Below, piece after piece: positions 55,601 through 62,859 of a stretch of DNA of 64,000 bases. Below the pieces are notes generated by a model. It was not told the DNA's origin. It did not search any database and saw only the letters and a list, made by a program, of their open reading frames with translations. The position numbers were made by a program, and so were the translations under genes. The stretch is from JAVVTR01 sp036653535 (lineage in GTDB: Bacteria; Bacteroidota; Bacteroidia; Bacteroidales; P3). The stretch spans positions 1 to 64,000 of the forward strand of contig JAVVTR010000010.1 in the NCBI GenBank assembly GCA_036653535.1. The letters run 5' to 3'. Position 1 is the stretch's first letter; every line of letters starts with the position of its first letter.

Positions 55601-57465
55601 GCTACTCTTTCGGTCAAGCCCATATAGGGGTCTTAAACGATAGCAATGGAAGTAAAATATCGGGATGTTATTTAAGTAATAATACCATGCTATACCACAC
55701 CGCTCTGAATGGAGATAGCTATGTTGGAGATCCTTTTCACCAAGGAGATTTTTTTGAAGTTATTTTTACAGGAATTAATCAAAAAGGCGACACCAATAAA
55801 GTAGAATATTACTTAGCCGATTATCGCAGTAGCGATAGTAATGAACATTATATACTTAATAGTTGGGAATGGGTCGACTTAAGTAGTTTAGATACCGTCA
55901 AAGACATTTATGTACAAGCCCACGGAAGTAGGCAAAATCAATGGGGAGAAACACTCCCATCTTATTTTTGCTTAGATGATTTTAATGCAAATTACGCTAT
56001 CCAAGACAGTTCCAACATTAATTTAATTCCCAATCAAACGCAAGAAATAGCATTAGCTTCTTTATTTACTTTAAATGGAAAAGGAAATTTAAAAGTAGAA
56101 ATTATAGAAAAAGGAAATCCCAATATTGCTAATTTATCGACCACCGAAAAGAATTTAAAAATAACTTCTTTTACTCGTGGAAACACCGATTTTATTATTA
56201 GAGGAACACAAAATGGGAAGAGCCTTTTTCTAAAATTAAAAATCACCGTAGAAACACATAGCACAGAGGATATTGCCACTTTTGAGGATTTGAATCTTTC
56301 TCCAGAAAGCTATTGGAATGGAAGTAAAGGTAGTGAAACCGGCTCCAATACTTTTTATAGCGGAGCCTTTAGTTTCAACAATCAATATACTGCACAATAT
56401 GGCAATTGGAGCGGTTTTGCTTATAGTAACCAAAGTTCTTCGGATTTTGATCCGGCTTCATCCATCACCGAACAATATAGATCTGCTCCAGCAGGAGGCG
56501 CCTTAAATTCGGCTACTTTTGCCATAGGTTACGATGCAGGTATATATGCGGATCCTGCCGGTATACGCAGTATAAACGCCAAAGACCAAGTTTGGAAAGG
56601 ATGTTATATTACCAACAGCGCCTGGTTGTACCACTCCGCTACCCAAGGAGATAATTATGCAGGGAAAGCCTTCTCTACTGGTGATTTTGTAAAATTAAAT
56701 ATATACGGCGTGAACCAAAAACACGACACCACGCAAATTCATTATTATTTAGCAGATTGTCGCTTAGAAGACACCAACGAACATTATGTATCCAAAACTT
56801 GGGAATGGGTGGATTTAAGTCCATTAGGAAAAGTAAACCAAATCTTTTTCCATATAGAATCTTCTCGTAACGATCCTGCTTACGGCAATAAAATGCCTGC
56901 CTATTTTTGCATAGATGAGGTAAACGCTAATTTTATAGTAAAAAAAGAATTCTCCGATTCTATTAACTTAGGACAAACTAAAGAAAGAACTTTAGCTTCT
57001 TTATTTACCTCCTTAAACGACAGTTTGGCTCCTATACATACTCAAGTAATGGAAATGGAAAACGCCAGTAATTTAAGAGTGGAAACCAAAGGGAAACATC
57101 TTCTATGGAAAGGCTTACAAAAAGGAGAAAACAACATACTAATACAAGGTACCCAAAAAGGAGTGCATGAATATATACGCCTTAAGGTAATTATTTCCGA
57201 TAAAATAGCAGTAGAAGAATCGACCCAAGCTTGTGAATTATCGTTTTATCCGGTTCCCACCAAAAATGAATTATTTATCCGTACCAATATGGGAAGCTAC
57301 CGTCTCGAAGTTTATTCGATGAGTGGTAAAAAGATCATGGAAAAACAAAATTTGCATTCCAGCTTGGAAAGCATAAATGTAAGAGCACTTGCCCCTGGTA
57401 ATTATATAGTTAAAATTATTTCCAACACGCAAGTACTTACAAAACGGTTTGTAAAGATTCCTTAA
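52696..57465 (+). CDS. B12-riboswitch-controlled T9SS surface protein with CUB-like, beta-helix and two DUF4465-like domains
   Basis: This 1589-residue secreted protein has a signal peptide of about 1-25 (LLQAQ). A CUB-like domain (about 32-155, GxxxxxYDDGG start, LSIYNGNDTLAEH) is followed by a beta-rich region (about 160-310), a right-handed beta-helix region (about 325-770, ITSLNKN, GIQIGGSS, GIYISTAEDIKIADNIIINN), a fibronectin-like module (about 780-880) and two DUF4465-like domains. These are at about 883-1100 and 1190-1413, each with FYSGxFxFxNxY, WxGFAYSN, STFAIGY, DxNEHY and a final YFCxDxxNANF. Each is followed by a small beta domain. A type A T9SS sorting domain begins LSFYPVPTKNEL near 1515. 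I recall DUF4465-type surface proteins as cobalamin-binding (BtuH) in gut Bacteroides. With the riboswitch upstream, a B12-scavenging role is the best hypothesis. Confidence 0.82.
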   Translation: MKKKSLVYFFIFWNLICGSSLLQAQQSKETGIKPDTVLLKAGQNEEIIVSGSLMFYDDGGPAKKISPRFNGKITFVPAKAGEVILIRFKTFKTTTNSSLSIYNGNDTLAEHQSGSYFYKNIPPKIVSSSKDGKLCVQFINNATSTYNNDSGWEAEVISIQPQPLKIAEIHCTPIDTTSFLFSNSENHQALHIEVQTIGDTGCIAIDKLSFRILQRQYPGSVASAKTFFLGLHSSFEPETAGEMLFGKVDNISKDTLEIEGKAELNLENTYHFYLVYDIGNALPKDTIVTKLLSLKVKGIEKPLSITSGESSRNFVKSGIHGNFIIGSSSKANFSSVQQAIDSLKNGIDGKVILQIEDGTYDGSIIIPNIPGSSSTNTLSITSLNKNAEKVIFSSQYFWVSSSIYEGLFNLDGANYITLSHLSFQVPAAKQFRSLVYIFHASRHTILSHCRFISDLSTDTYGCTMLKLTANSSDLNQNSDFIQVSDSYFEGGKIGIQIGGSSTVGTPVHQGVEIKKCTLKNQGTKGIYISTAEDIKIADNIIINNATTKSNYQAMDLFRASGLVNINNNQIELDIPYYAYGMYLRPVSGTIENPARIYNNAINFKQVKANSYGIDLNGGDASFPNKFIDFAYNTVRMENQTEVNSCALLFLEKNTFANSLTFTNNLLQNVCGGYVYRIQKDEDLAQSTFENNGVFTSNTTTFAYATKDIASFEEWKTLSKEKQSIVEKANFITPSFCGLKTSGHLRIAKPLSWINFDLLNMERPNNHATIGAYEFDEFLDQKPTMDSLYPILSKTEAHTAKFLVKLKQSGLLYSFISQDSSLSISKDSILKSIPTEIAKNKERDILFENLQAHTTYYAYFLIKNHIDTLSKIIRSAPFTTQYLPSGIATFENLSLAAESFWSGSKPTSVSDFYSGSFGFTNNYNAEYNSWDGFAYSNISLSHYDPSIAYDNQYRSCTGGGAHHSSTFAIGYSFGQAHIGVLNDSNGSKISGCYLSNNTMLYHTALNGDSYVGDPFHQGDFFEVIFTGINQKGDTNKVEYYLADYRSSDSNEHYILNSWEWVDLSSLDTVKDIYVQAHGSRQNQWGETLPSYFCLDDFNANYAIQDSSNINLIPNQTQEIALASLFTLNGKGNLKVEIIEKGNPNIANLSTTEKNLKITSFTRGNTDFIIRGTQNGKSLFLKLKITVETHSTEDIATFEDLNLSPESYWNGSKGSETGSNTFYSGAFSFNNQYTAQYGNWSGFAYSNQSSSDFDPASSITEQYRSAPAGGALNSATFAIGYDAGIYADPAGIRSINAKDQVWKGCYITNSAWLYHSATQGDNYAGKAFSTGDFVKLNIYGVNQKHDTTQIHYYLADCRLEDTNEHYVSKTWEWVDLSPLGKVNQIFFHIESSRNDPAYGNKMPAYFCIDEVNANFIVKKEFSDSINLGQTKERTLASLFTSLNDSLAPIHTQVMEMENASNLRVETKGKHLLWKGLQKGENNILIQGTQKGVHEYIRLKVIISDKIAVEESTQACELSFYPVPTKNELFIRTNMGSYRLEVYSMSGKKIMEKQNLHSSLESINVRALAPGNYIVKIISNTQVLTKRFVKIP

Positions 57466-57535
57466 AAGAGAAAAAAGGAATATTAGCGGAAATACGGAGC
57501 CGTTGTAATACACCTTAACCCTTCTTTTAGCTGAG

Positions 57536-57565
57536 TTTACCAACAGAATACGGACTGTTGGTAAA
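57536..57565 (+). terminator. Hairpin after the riboswitch-controlled gene
   Basis: TTTACCAACAG pairs perfectly with CTGTTGGTAAA over an eight-base loop, 70 bases after the stop. The T run after it is weak, and it may act together with the next structure. Confidence 0.5.
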
Positions 57566-57590
57566 TTCCAACCGTTATTGTTTTCCATTC

Positions 57591-57675
57591 AAAAACGCCC
57601 ACCAAACCACCAACGCAAAACTTTTTTAATTTAAAAAGTACGAAATAGTTGGGAATTTGATGGGCGCTTTTTTTA
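57591..57675. terminator. Long convergent terminator between the T9SS gene and lgt
   Basis: AAAACGCCCA at the left pairs with TGGGCGCTTTT at the right, CCAAC with GTTGG inside, and ACTTTTT with AAAAAGT at the tip, forming a long imperfect hairpin with T runs. It overlaps the lgt stop codon and probably ends transcription from both sides. Confidence 0.65.
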
Positions 57676-58461
57676 ATGCAAGCGGCCTTTAGAAGAGAGA
57701 TATAAGATACCAACTCCCAAAAGAACAAAGGGAATGCTAAGAATTTGTCCCATATTCAACATATATTGCAATTCCCAAGGTTCCTGCACTTCTTTTACAA
57801 ACTCTATAAGAAAACGCATTCCAAAACAAACTACTAAAAACCAACCAAAAATTTTTCCAGGAGGAACCACCCCACGCCGTTTCCAGTAATAAGTAAACAA
57901 ACAAACAAAGAGTATAAAGTACGATATAGCTTCATAAATTTGAGTAGGGTGCTTAGGTAGAATTTCTCCGTTACGCACAAAGATCATTCCCCAAGGATAA
58001 TCGGTTATTGTTCCATAAATTTCCGAATTAATTAAATTACCGGTTCGTATCCAAAGGCCCCCTAAGGCAACTACAATAACTACCCTATCTAACAAATACC
58101 AATAGGAAAGTTTATACTTTCGTGCAACCAACCACAAGGCAAATAAAATGGTAATTGCCGCTCCATGACTGGCCAAGCCCCCATCACGTATATATAAAAT
58201 TTCTATGGGATGGGCTAAATAATAAGCAGGTTCATAAAAAAAACAATGACCAAGACGTGCTCCAATAATAACAGCAATAGCCACATACCAAAGCAGGGTA
58301 TCCACTAAAGCTGGATTGCCCCCTTCCCGTTTAAGCATTTTATTTAAAATAAACCATCCGCTAGCAAAAGTTAAGGCGTATAAAACACCATACCAACGAA
58401 TCTCCATACCCAATAACGAAAAAGCCACAGGGTCGGCATTCCACACAATGTAGTTTAACAT
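57673..58461 (-). CDS. lgt: Prolipoprotein diacylglyceryl transferase
   Basis: This inner-membrane enzyme moves diacylglycerol from phosphatidylglycerol onto the lipobox cysteine of prelipoproteins, the first step of lipoprotein maturation. The 262-residue protein has seven predicted helices. Key motifs are the periplasmic GGLASHGAA with His99 (residues 94-102), and RTGNLINSE with Arg139, Asn142 and Glu147, equivalent to the essential Arg143 region of the E. coli enzyme. The gene overlaps merR by 7 bases and is last in the alaS operon. Its stop lies inside the convergent terminator. Confidence 0.95.
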   Translation of the reverse strand: MLNYIVWNADPVAFSLLGMEIRWYGVLYALTFASGWFILNKMLKREGGNPALVDTLLWYVAIAVIIGARLGHCFFYEPAYYLAHPIEILYIRDGGLASHGAAITILFALWLVARKYKLSYWYLLDRVVIVVALGGLWIRTGNLINSEIYGTITDYPWGMIFVRNGEILPKHPTQIYEAISYFILFVCLFTYYWKRRGVVPPGKIFGWFLVVCFGMRFLIEFVKEVQEPWELQYMLNMGQILSIPFVLLGVGILYLSSKGRLH

Positions 58462-58772
58462 ATTTCTTTAAGTTCTAAAAGGAAATTTTTAATTTTAAGA
58501 AGACTTTCTCTCATCTGCATATTAGCTTGCTTTTCATCCAAAGGCTTATCTTTAAGTCTTTCCCGTGTTCCTTGTAAGGTATAGCCCTGTTCTTTTACTA
58601 AATGATATATTTGATGAAAATAATCAATATCTCGACGTGTAAAAAGACGGTTCCCTTTTTTATTTCTCTGAGGTTTTATAACCTCAAACTCTTTTTCCCA
58701 AAATCGAATTAAAGAAGGATTCACGCCAAACATATCGGCCACTTCTCCTATGGTATAAAATAATTTTTCCAT
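58455..58772 (-). CDS. MerR-family transcriptional regulator
   Basis: This 105-residue DNA-binding protein has an N-terminal MerR winged helix-turn-helix (about 3-70): YTIGEVADMFGVNPSLIRFWEKEF, then NRLFTRRDIDYFHQIYHLV. A short helical C-terminus follows for dimerisation. No cysteine-rich or drug-binding effector domain is present, so it is a stand-alone short MerR as found widely in Bacteroidetes. It is 4 bases after the M23 peptidase and overlaps lgt. The target genes cannot be read from sequence. A link to envelope genes in its own operon is only suggested by position. Confidence 0.88.
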   Translation of the reverse strand: MEKLFYTIGEVADMFGVNPSLIRFWEKEFEVIKPQRNKKGNRLFTRRDIDYFHQIYHLVKEQGYTLQGTRERLKDKPLDEKQANMQMRESLLKIKNFLLELKEIC

Positions 58773-58776
58773 ACGC

Positions 58777-59751
58777 TTAAGATAAACTCTGATTTATTTC
58801 TCGAGATTTTTCCAATATCTTCAAGTATTCTTCCGGAGATACATCGATAAAGAAATAATAAACTGGATCTACTTTTTTTCCATTTACTATCACTTCATAG
58901 TGCAAATGAGAGCCGGTGGAATTTCCTGTACTTCCAACATAGCCAATAATATCGCCCCTTTTTACTTTCTGACCAGAATGAACAGCCACTTTACTCATAT
59001 GACCATAAAGCGTTTTATACCCAAATCCATTATCTAACAAACAACAAATTCCATACCCAATTAAGTTTTTGGCATTAGCCCCTGCTACTTCCACCATTCC
59101 ATCGCCAGTAGCATAAATAGGAGTACCCTTGGGAGCAGCAATATCAATGCCAGTATGCATAAGCAAAGCCTTAAATATAGGATGTGGTCGATAGCCAAAA
59201 CCCGATACTACATGCCCCTCCTCTTTATTAATCGGAAAGATAGCCGGCATGGAACGTAAGCGTTCGTCTTTCTTTTTAGCCATGGCATAAATTTCATCTA
59301 AAGACTTAGACTGAGCATAGAGAGCCGTGGCCAAATGATCGGCTTTTTCCGAAGTTTCCACTATTAAATCGCCCATTTGATACTCGTTAAATTCAGAATA
59401 ATTATTGCGCAAAACGGCACGATTGTATGGCGGTTCAGCATCAAAAATAATACGATATAAATTTTGATCTCTTTGTTGCACATCGCCTAATACTTCCGAA
59501 AGTTTATCCATTCGTTTACTCAGGTAACGATACTGGACTTGAGCAGCGTACAATTCGTTTTTTAATTTTTTTTCTTCCGGAGAGTTAAAAAAACTAAAAG
59601 ATAGTATCATAGCTATTCCAAAAAAAACAAGCCCAACCAAGAAATACCCCAATAAATGAAGTATTCTTTGTTTAGCACTCACCTTTACCTTTTGTACTGA
59701 AAAAGAGGCAGTATCTAAATAGTAAATATCTTGTTTTTTCTTTTTTGCCAT
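58777..59751 (-). CDS. M23-family peptidoglycan endopeptidase, membrane-anchored
   Basis: This is predicted to be a zinc metallopeptidase or its regulator acting on peptidoglycan cross-links in the periplasm. From the ATG at 59751 (324 residues), an N-terminal cytoplasmic stretch rich in lysine (MAKKKKQDIYYLD) precedes one membrane helix (about 35-55), a coiled-coil (about 60-110) and a LytM/M23 domain (about 185-310). Both zinc-binding motifs are intact: HTGIDIAAP (His and Asp ligands) and HLHYEV. An ATG six codons further upstream (59769) would also be possible. It lies 30 bases after alaS and 4 before merR. The helix, coil and LytM layout resembles MepM-like enzymes of Bacteroidetes. Confidence 0.9.
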   Translation of the reverse strand: MAKKKKQDIYYLDTASFSVQKVKVSAKQRILHLLGYFLVGLVFFGIAMILSFSFFNSPEEKKLKNELYAAQVQYRYLSKRMDKLSEVLGDVQQRDQNLYRIIFDAEPPYNRAVLRNNYSEFNEYQMGDLIVETSEKADHLATALYAQSKSLDEIYAMAKKKDERLRSMPAIFPINKEEGHVVSGFGYRPHPIFKALLMHTGIDIAAPKGTPIYATGDGMVEVAGANAKNLIGYGICCLLDNGFGYKTLYGHMSKVAVHSGQKVKRGDIIGYVGSTGNSTGSHLHYEVIVNGKKVDPVYYFFIDVSPEEYLKILEKSREINQSLS

Positions 59752-59781
59752 ATTGTTTTTTAATCCCAATTATATGCTTTT

Positions 59782-62418
59782 CTACAATTCTTTTACATCA
59801 ATATGCAAAGCTTGGAAGATAGAAAGAACCGCCTCTTTGAGACCTTGAATATTGGAACCTGTAGCGCTTGCATAGAAAGGCTGTCCACCTCCACTACCCT
59901 GCATCAAAACAGCCGCATTGCGAATAATAGTGGAGGCATTATATCCTTTTTTCACTAATTCATCTCCTATCATCAAATGTATAGATGGTTTCTTCTCTAC
60001 TAAACCCGCTATAAGAAAAACACCATCCACTAAATCTTTACGGAAAGAAAAAGCCAAAGGTTTGCTTATTTCAGAGGGATATCCTTTAAAAATAAATATT
60101 ACGGGGATCCCACTACGCATTTCCTTTGCTTCTAACCATTGCGCATGCAACTGTTCTATCCTTTCATTAAGCTGTTGTTCTATTTCCTTTTTTAGCTTAG
60201 TGTTGCCTTCTACCATTTTATTAATGCTTTGAATAACATTAGGACCGGTTTTCAGAATACCTCTAATTTCATGCAAGGTATCCACAATATTAAACAAATA
60301 TTTTTCGGCCACCATTCCCGCCCCTGCCTCTATTCGCCTTACTCCCGCTGCAACAGCCCCTTCGCTAAAGATTTTAAAAATGCCTATTTCTCCTGTAGAT
60401 TTTACATGGGTCCCCCCACAAAATTCCACCGAATTACCATAACAAATTACTCTAACATGATCTCCATATTTTTCGCTAAACAGGGCCATAGCACCCAATT
60501 TCCGAGCTTCTTCTATGGGAAGATTACGAAATTCCTGTAAGGGAATATTTTGTCGAATAATAGTATTAACCATCATTTCTACGGTTCTTAACTGTTCTTC
60601 CGTTACTTTCTGAAAATGAGAAAAATCGAAACGCAAGCAAATTTCACTTACTTGAGAACCTTTTTGTTCGACATGCGTACCCAAGACCTGACGAAGAGCA
60701 TAGTGCATAAGATGGGTAGCCGTATGATTACAGGCTATCTGTTGCCTCATCTTTTTATCGATCACCGCCTTAAAAGAAGCTTTGGGATTAGTAGGCAAAT
60801 GGGTCGCCCAATGAATAATAAGTTGATTTTCTTTTTGCGTATCTATGATATTTATTTTTTCACCAGTATCTCCAAATTCTATGTATCCCCTATCTCCCGA
60901 CTGTCCACCAGATTCGGCATAAAAAGGCGTATGATTAAACACTAACTGATAAAGATCCTTCCCTTTTTTATTTACTTTTCGATAACGTAAAATTTCAGAT
61001 TCTGTTTCCAAAAGATCGTATCCTACAAACTGAGATTCTCCCTGCTCTTGTACTACCACCCAGTCGTCGGAAATTACGGTAGCGGCATGGCGGGATCGCT
61101 CTTTTTGCATCTTCATTTCTGCCTCAAATTCTTCACAATTTACTTTTAATCCTTGTTCTTTTAATATAAGTTCTGTTAAATCGAAAGGAAATCCATAGGT
61201 ATCGTAAAGGATAAAAGCATCGGTACCACTAAGAATATTTACTTTTTCTGCTATCGCTTTTTCAGAGAGTTGGCTCAAAAGACGAATGCCCGTTTCTAAA
61301 GTCTTTAAAAAAGCATTTTCTTCCTCTTCTATTACTTTTTCAATAAGATCTTTTTGCTTTACTATTTCAGGAAATTGTGCCCCCATTTGAGAACTTAGAA
61401 CCGATACCATTTTATACATAAACGGCTCTTTAAAATGAAGGAAAGTATATCCGTAACGCACAGCTCTACGCAAAATGCGTCGAATAACATAGCCTGCTTT
61501 ATTATTAGATGGTAATTGACCATCGGCAATAGCAAAAGTAACGGCACGTACATGATCCGATATAACTCTCATGGCTATATCTTTTTTCTCCTCTTGTCCG
61601 TACTGCAAGCCTGCTAAAGAAGCCAAATAAGTGAGGAGAGGTTGAAAAACATCGGTGTCGTAATTAGATTGCTTCCCTTGCAAAACCATGCAAAGACGCT
61701 CAAATCCCATTCCAGTATCTACGTGTTTGGCCGGTAATTCTTCGAGGTGTCCATCGGCTTTGCGATTATACTGCATAAATACCAAGTTCCATATTTCTAT
61801 CACTTGGGGATGATCTTTATTTACTAAATCTTTGCCAGGTGTTTTTTTCTTTTCTTCTAAAGAACGTATATCCACATGAATTTCCGAGCAAGGGCCACAG
61901 GGTCCGGTATCCCCCATTTCCCAAAAATTATCTTTTTTATTGCCTAATAAAATTCTATCTTCGGCTATATAAGATTTCCAAAAGTTATAGGCTTCTTTAT
62001 CTTCTCCTGTTCCATCACTTGTATCTCCGCCAAAAACGGTAACGTACAAACAAGAAGGATCCATCTTTACCGTTTCTGTAAGAAATTCCCAAGCCCAAGC
62101 TATAGCTTCTTTTTTAAAATAATCTCCAAAAGACCAATTGCCTAACATTTCAAACATGGTATGATGGTAAGTATCGTGCCCCACTTCTTCCAAATCATTA
62201 TGTTTTCCAGATACTCTCAAACATTTCTGCGAATCGGCTACCCGTGCATAAGAAGAGCTTTGATTACCTAAAAAGATATCTTTAAATTGATTCATTCCGG
62301 CATTGGTAAACATTAAAGTTGGATCGTTTTTTACCACCATAGGAGCCGAAGAAACTATGTGATGTTGTTTATTTGCAAAAAAAGTTAAAAAAGCGGTCCT
62401 TATCGCCTGTGAGGTCAT
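59782..62418 (-). CDS. alaS: Alanyl-tRNA synthetase
   Basis: This class II synthetase charges tRNA-Ala and edits Ser/Gly mischarging. The 878-residue protein shows the N-terminal catalytic region (NAGMNQFKDIFLG at about 37-49, HHTMFEMLGNWSFGDYFK near 85-102, DTGPCGPCSEIH near 173) and HVDTGMGFERL. The editing domain has HTATHLMHYALR near residue 560, with the two His ligands, and CGGTHVKSTGEI near 665, with Cys and His zinc ligands. The C-Ala domain follows. It is the first gene of an operon with M23 peptidase, merR and lgt. Upstream are an inverted repeat (62465-62505) and a TAGGTTTG match (minus, 62487-62494). Confidence 0.96.
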   Translation of the reverse strand: MTSQAIRTAFLTFFANKQHHIVSSAPMVVKNDPTLMFTNAGMNQFKDIFLGNQSSSYARVADSQKCLRVSGKHNDLEEVGHDTYHHTMFEMLGNWSFGDYFKKEAIAWAWEFLTETVKMDPSCLYVTVFGGDTSDGTGEDKEAYNFWKSYIAEDRILLGNKKDNFWEMGDTGPCGPCSEIHVDIRSLEEKKKTPGKDLVNKDHPQVIEIWNLVFMQYNRKADGHLEELPAKHVDTGMGFERLCMVLQGKQSNYDTDVFQPLLTYLASLAGLQYGQEEKKDIAMRVISDHVRAVTFAIADGQLPSNNKAGYVIRRILRRAVRYGYTFLHFKEPFMYKMVSVLSSQMGAQFPEIVKQKDLIEKVIEEEENAFLKTLETGIRLLSQLSEKAIAEKVNILSGTDAFILYDTYGFPFDLTELILKEQGLKVNCEEFEAEMKMQKERSRHAATVISDDWVVVQEQGESQFVGYDLLETESEILRYRKVNKKGKDLYQLVFNHTPFYAESGGQSGDRGYIEFGDTGEKINIIDTQKENQLIIHWATHLPTNPKASFKAVIDKKMRQQIACNHTATHLMHYALRQVLGTHVEQKGSQVSEICLRFDFSHFQKVTEEQLRTVEMMVNTIIRQNIPLQEFRNLPIEEARKLGAMALFSEKYGDHVRVICYGNSVEFCGGTHVKSTGEIGIFKIFSEGAVAAGVRRIEAGAGMVAEKYLFNIVDTLHEIRGILKTGPNVIQSINKMVEGNTKLKKEIEQQLNERIEQLHAQWLEAKEMRSGIPVIFIFKGYPSEISKPLAFSFRKDLVDGVFLIAGLVEKKPSIHLMIGDELVKKGYNASTIIRNAAVLMQGSGGGQPFYASATGSNIQGLKEAVLSIFQALHIDVKEL

Positions 62419-62859
62419 CTTATTGTTTGTGTTTTTGATATTATAACGGCTAAACTTTTCCCTATTTCTAAATTTAGGTGTTAGGCCAAACCTAAATTAG
62501 AAAGCTTAAGGCATTGCAGCCTCTTTTAATTTATACATTATGCCAAGCTGTAAAAATACTATTTTTTTCGTGCGCTTGCAAATAATAAGACTAAATATAT
62601 GATTTATAACAACTAACAACTTCCAAAAGAGAATAAATCTCCATTATATTTTTAGGCAAATCTATAGATTTATGGCCTATATATTTCCGTGACCGGCAGA
62701 TCCTATAAAAACGAAAATGCCCAGCAAAAGTCCATTTGTTTTATTACTAAAATTGAAGTAAATAGCTTAATTTTGCAAACAGAGAAAGTATCAAATAATT
62801 TTATAAGTTTTTTATAATATTCCTACTTTGAGACTTTCTTTCATTTTAAAACACCTACT
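62419..62859. other. Divergent intergenic region between alaS and ppk
   Basis: This 441-base AT-rich gap has no convincing ORF. It contains a nearly perfect 15-base-arm inverted repeat at 62465-62505 (one bulged base) overlapping a minus-strand TAGGTTTG (62487-62494). There is an imperfect palindrome at 62653-62679 around AAATCTATAGATTT, and a plus-strand TAATTTTG at 62768-62775 that could be the ppk -7 box. Both promoters lack an ideal -33 TTTG. Confidence 0.5.
62465..62505. promoter_or_regulatory. Inverted repeat in the alaS upstream region, possible operator or leader hairpin
   Basis: TTTCTAAATTTAGGT pairs with ACCTAAATTAGAAA, with one bulged base, around a short GC-containing centre (GTTAGGCCAA). 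It overlaps a TAGGTTTG that fits the minus-strand -7 consensus, which would place a regulator at the alaS promoter. It may also be a hairpin in RNA. Confidence 0.4.

Noticed and set aside
57271..57588. 105-codon minus-strand ORF at the end of the riboswitch-controlled gene
   Set aside because: It overlaps the T9SS sorting domain and terminator in antisense and has no plausible start or homology.
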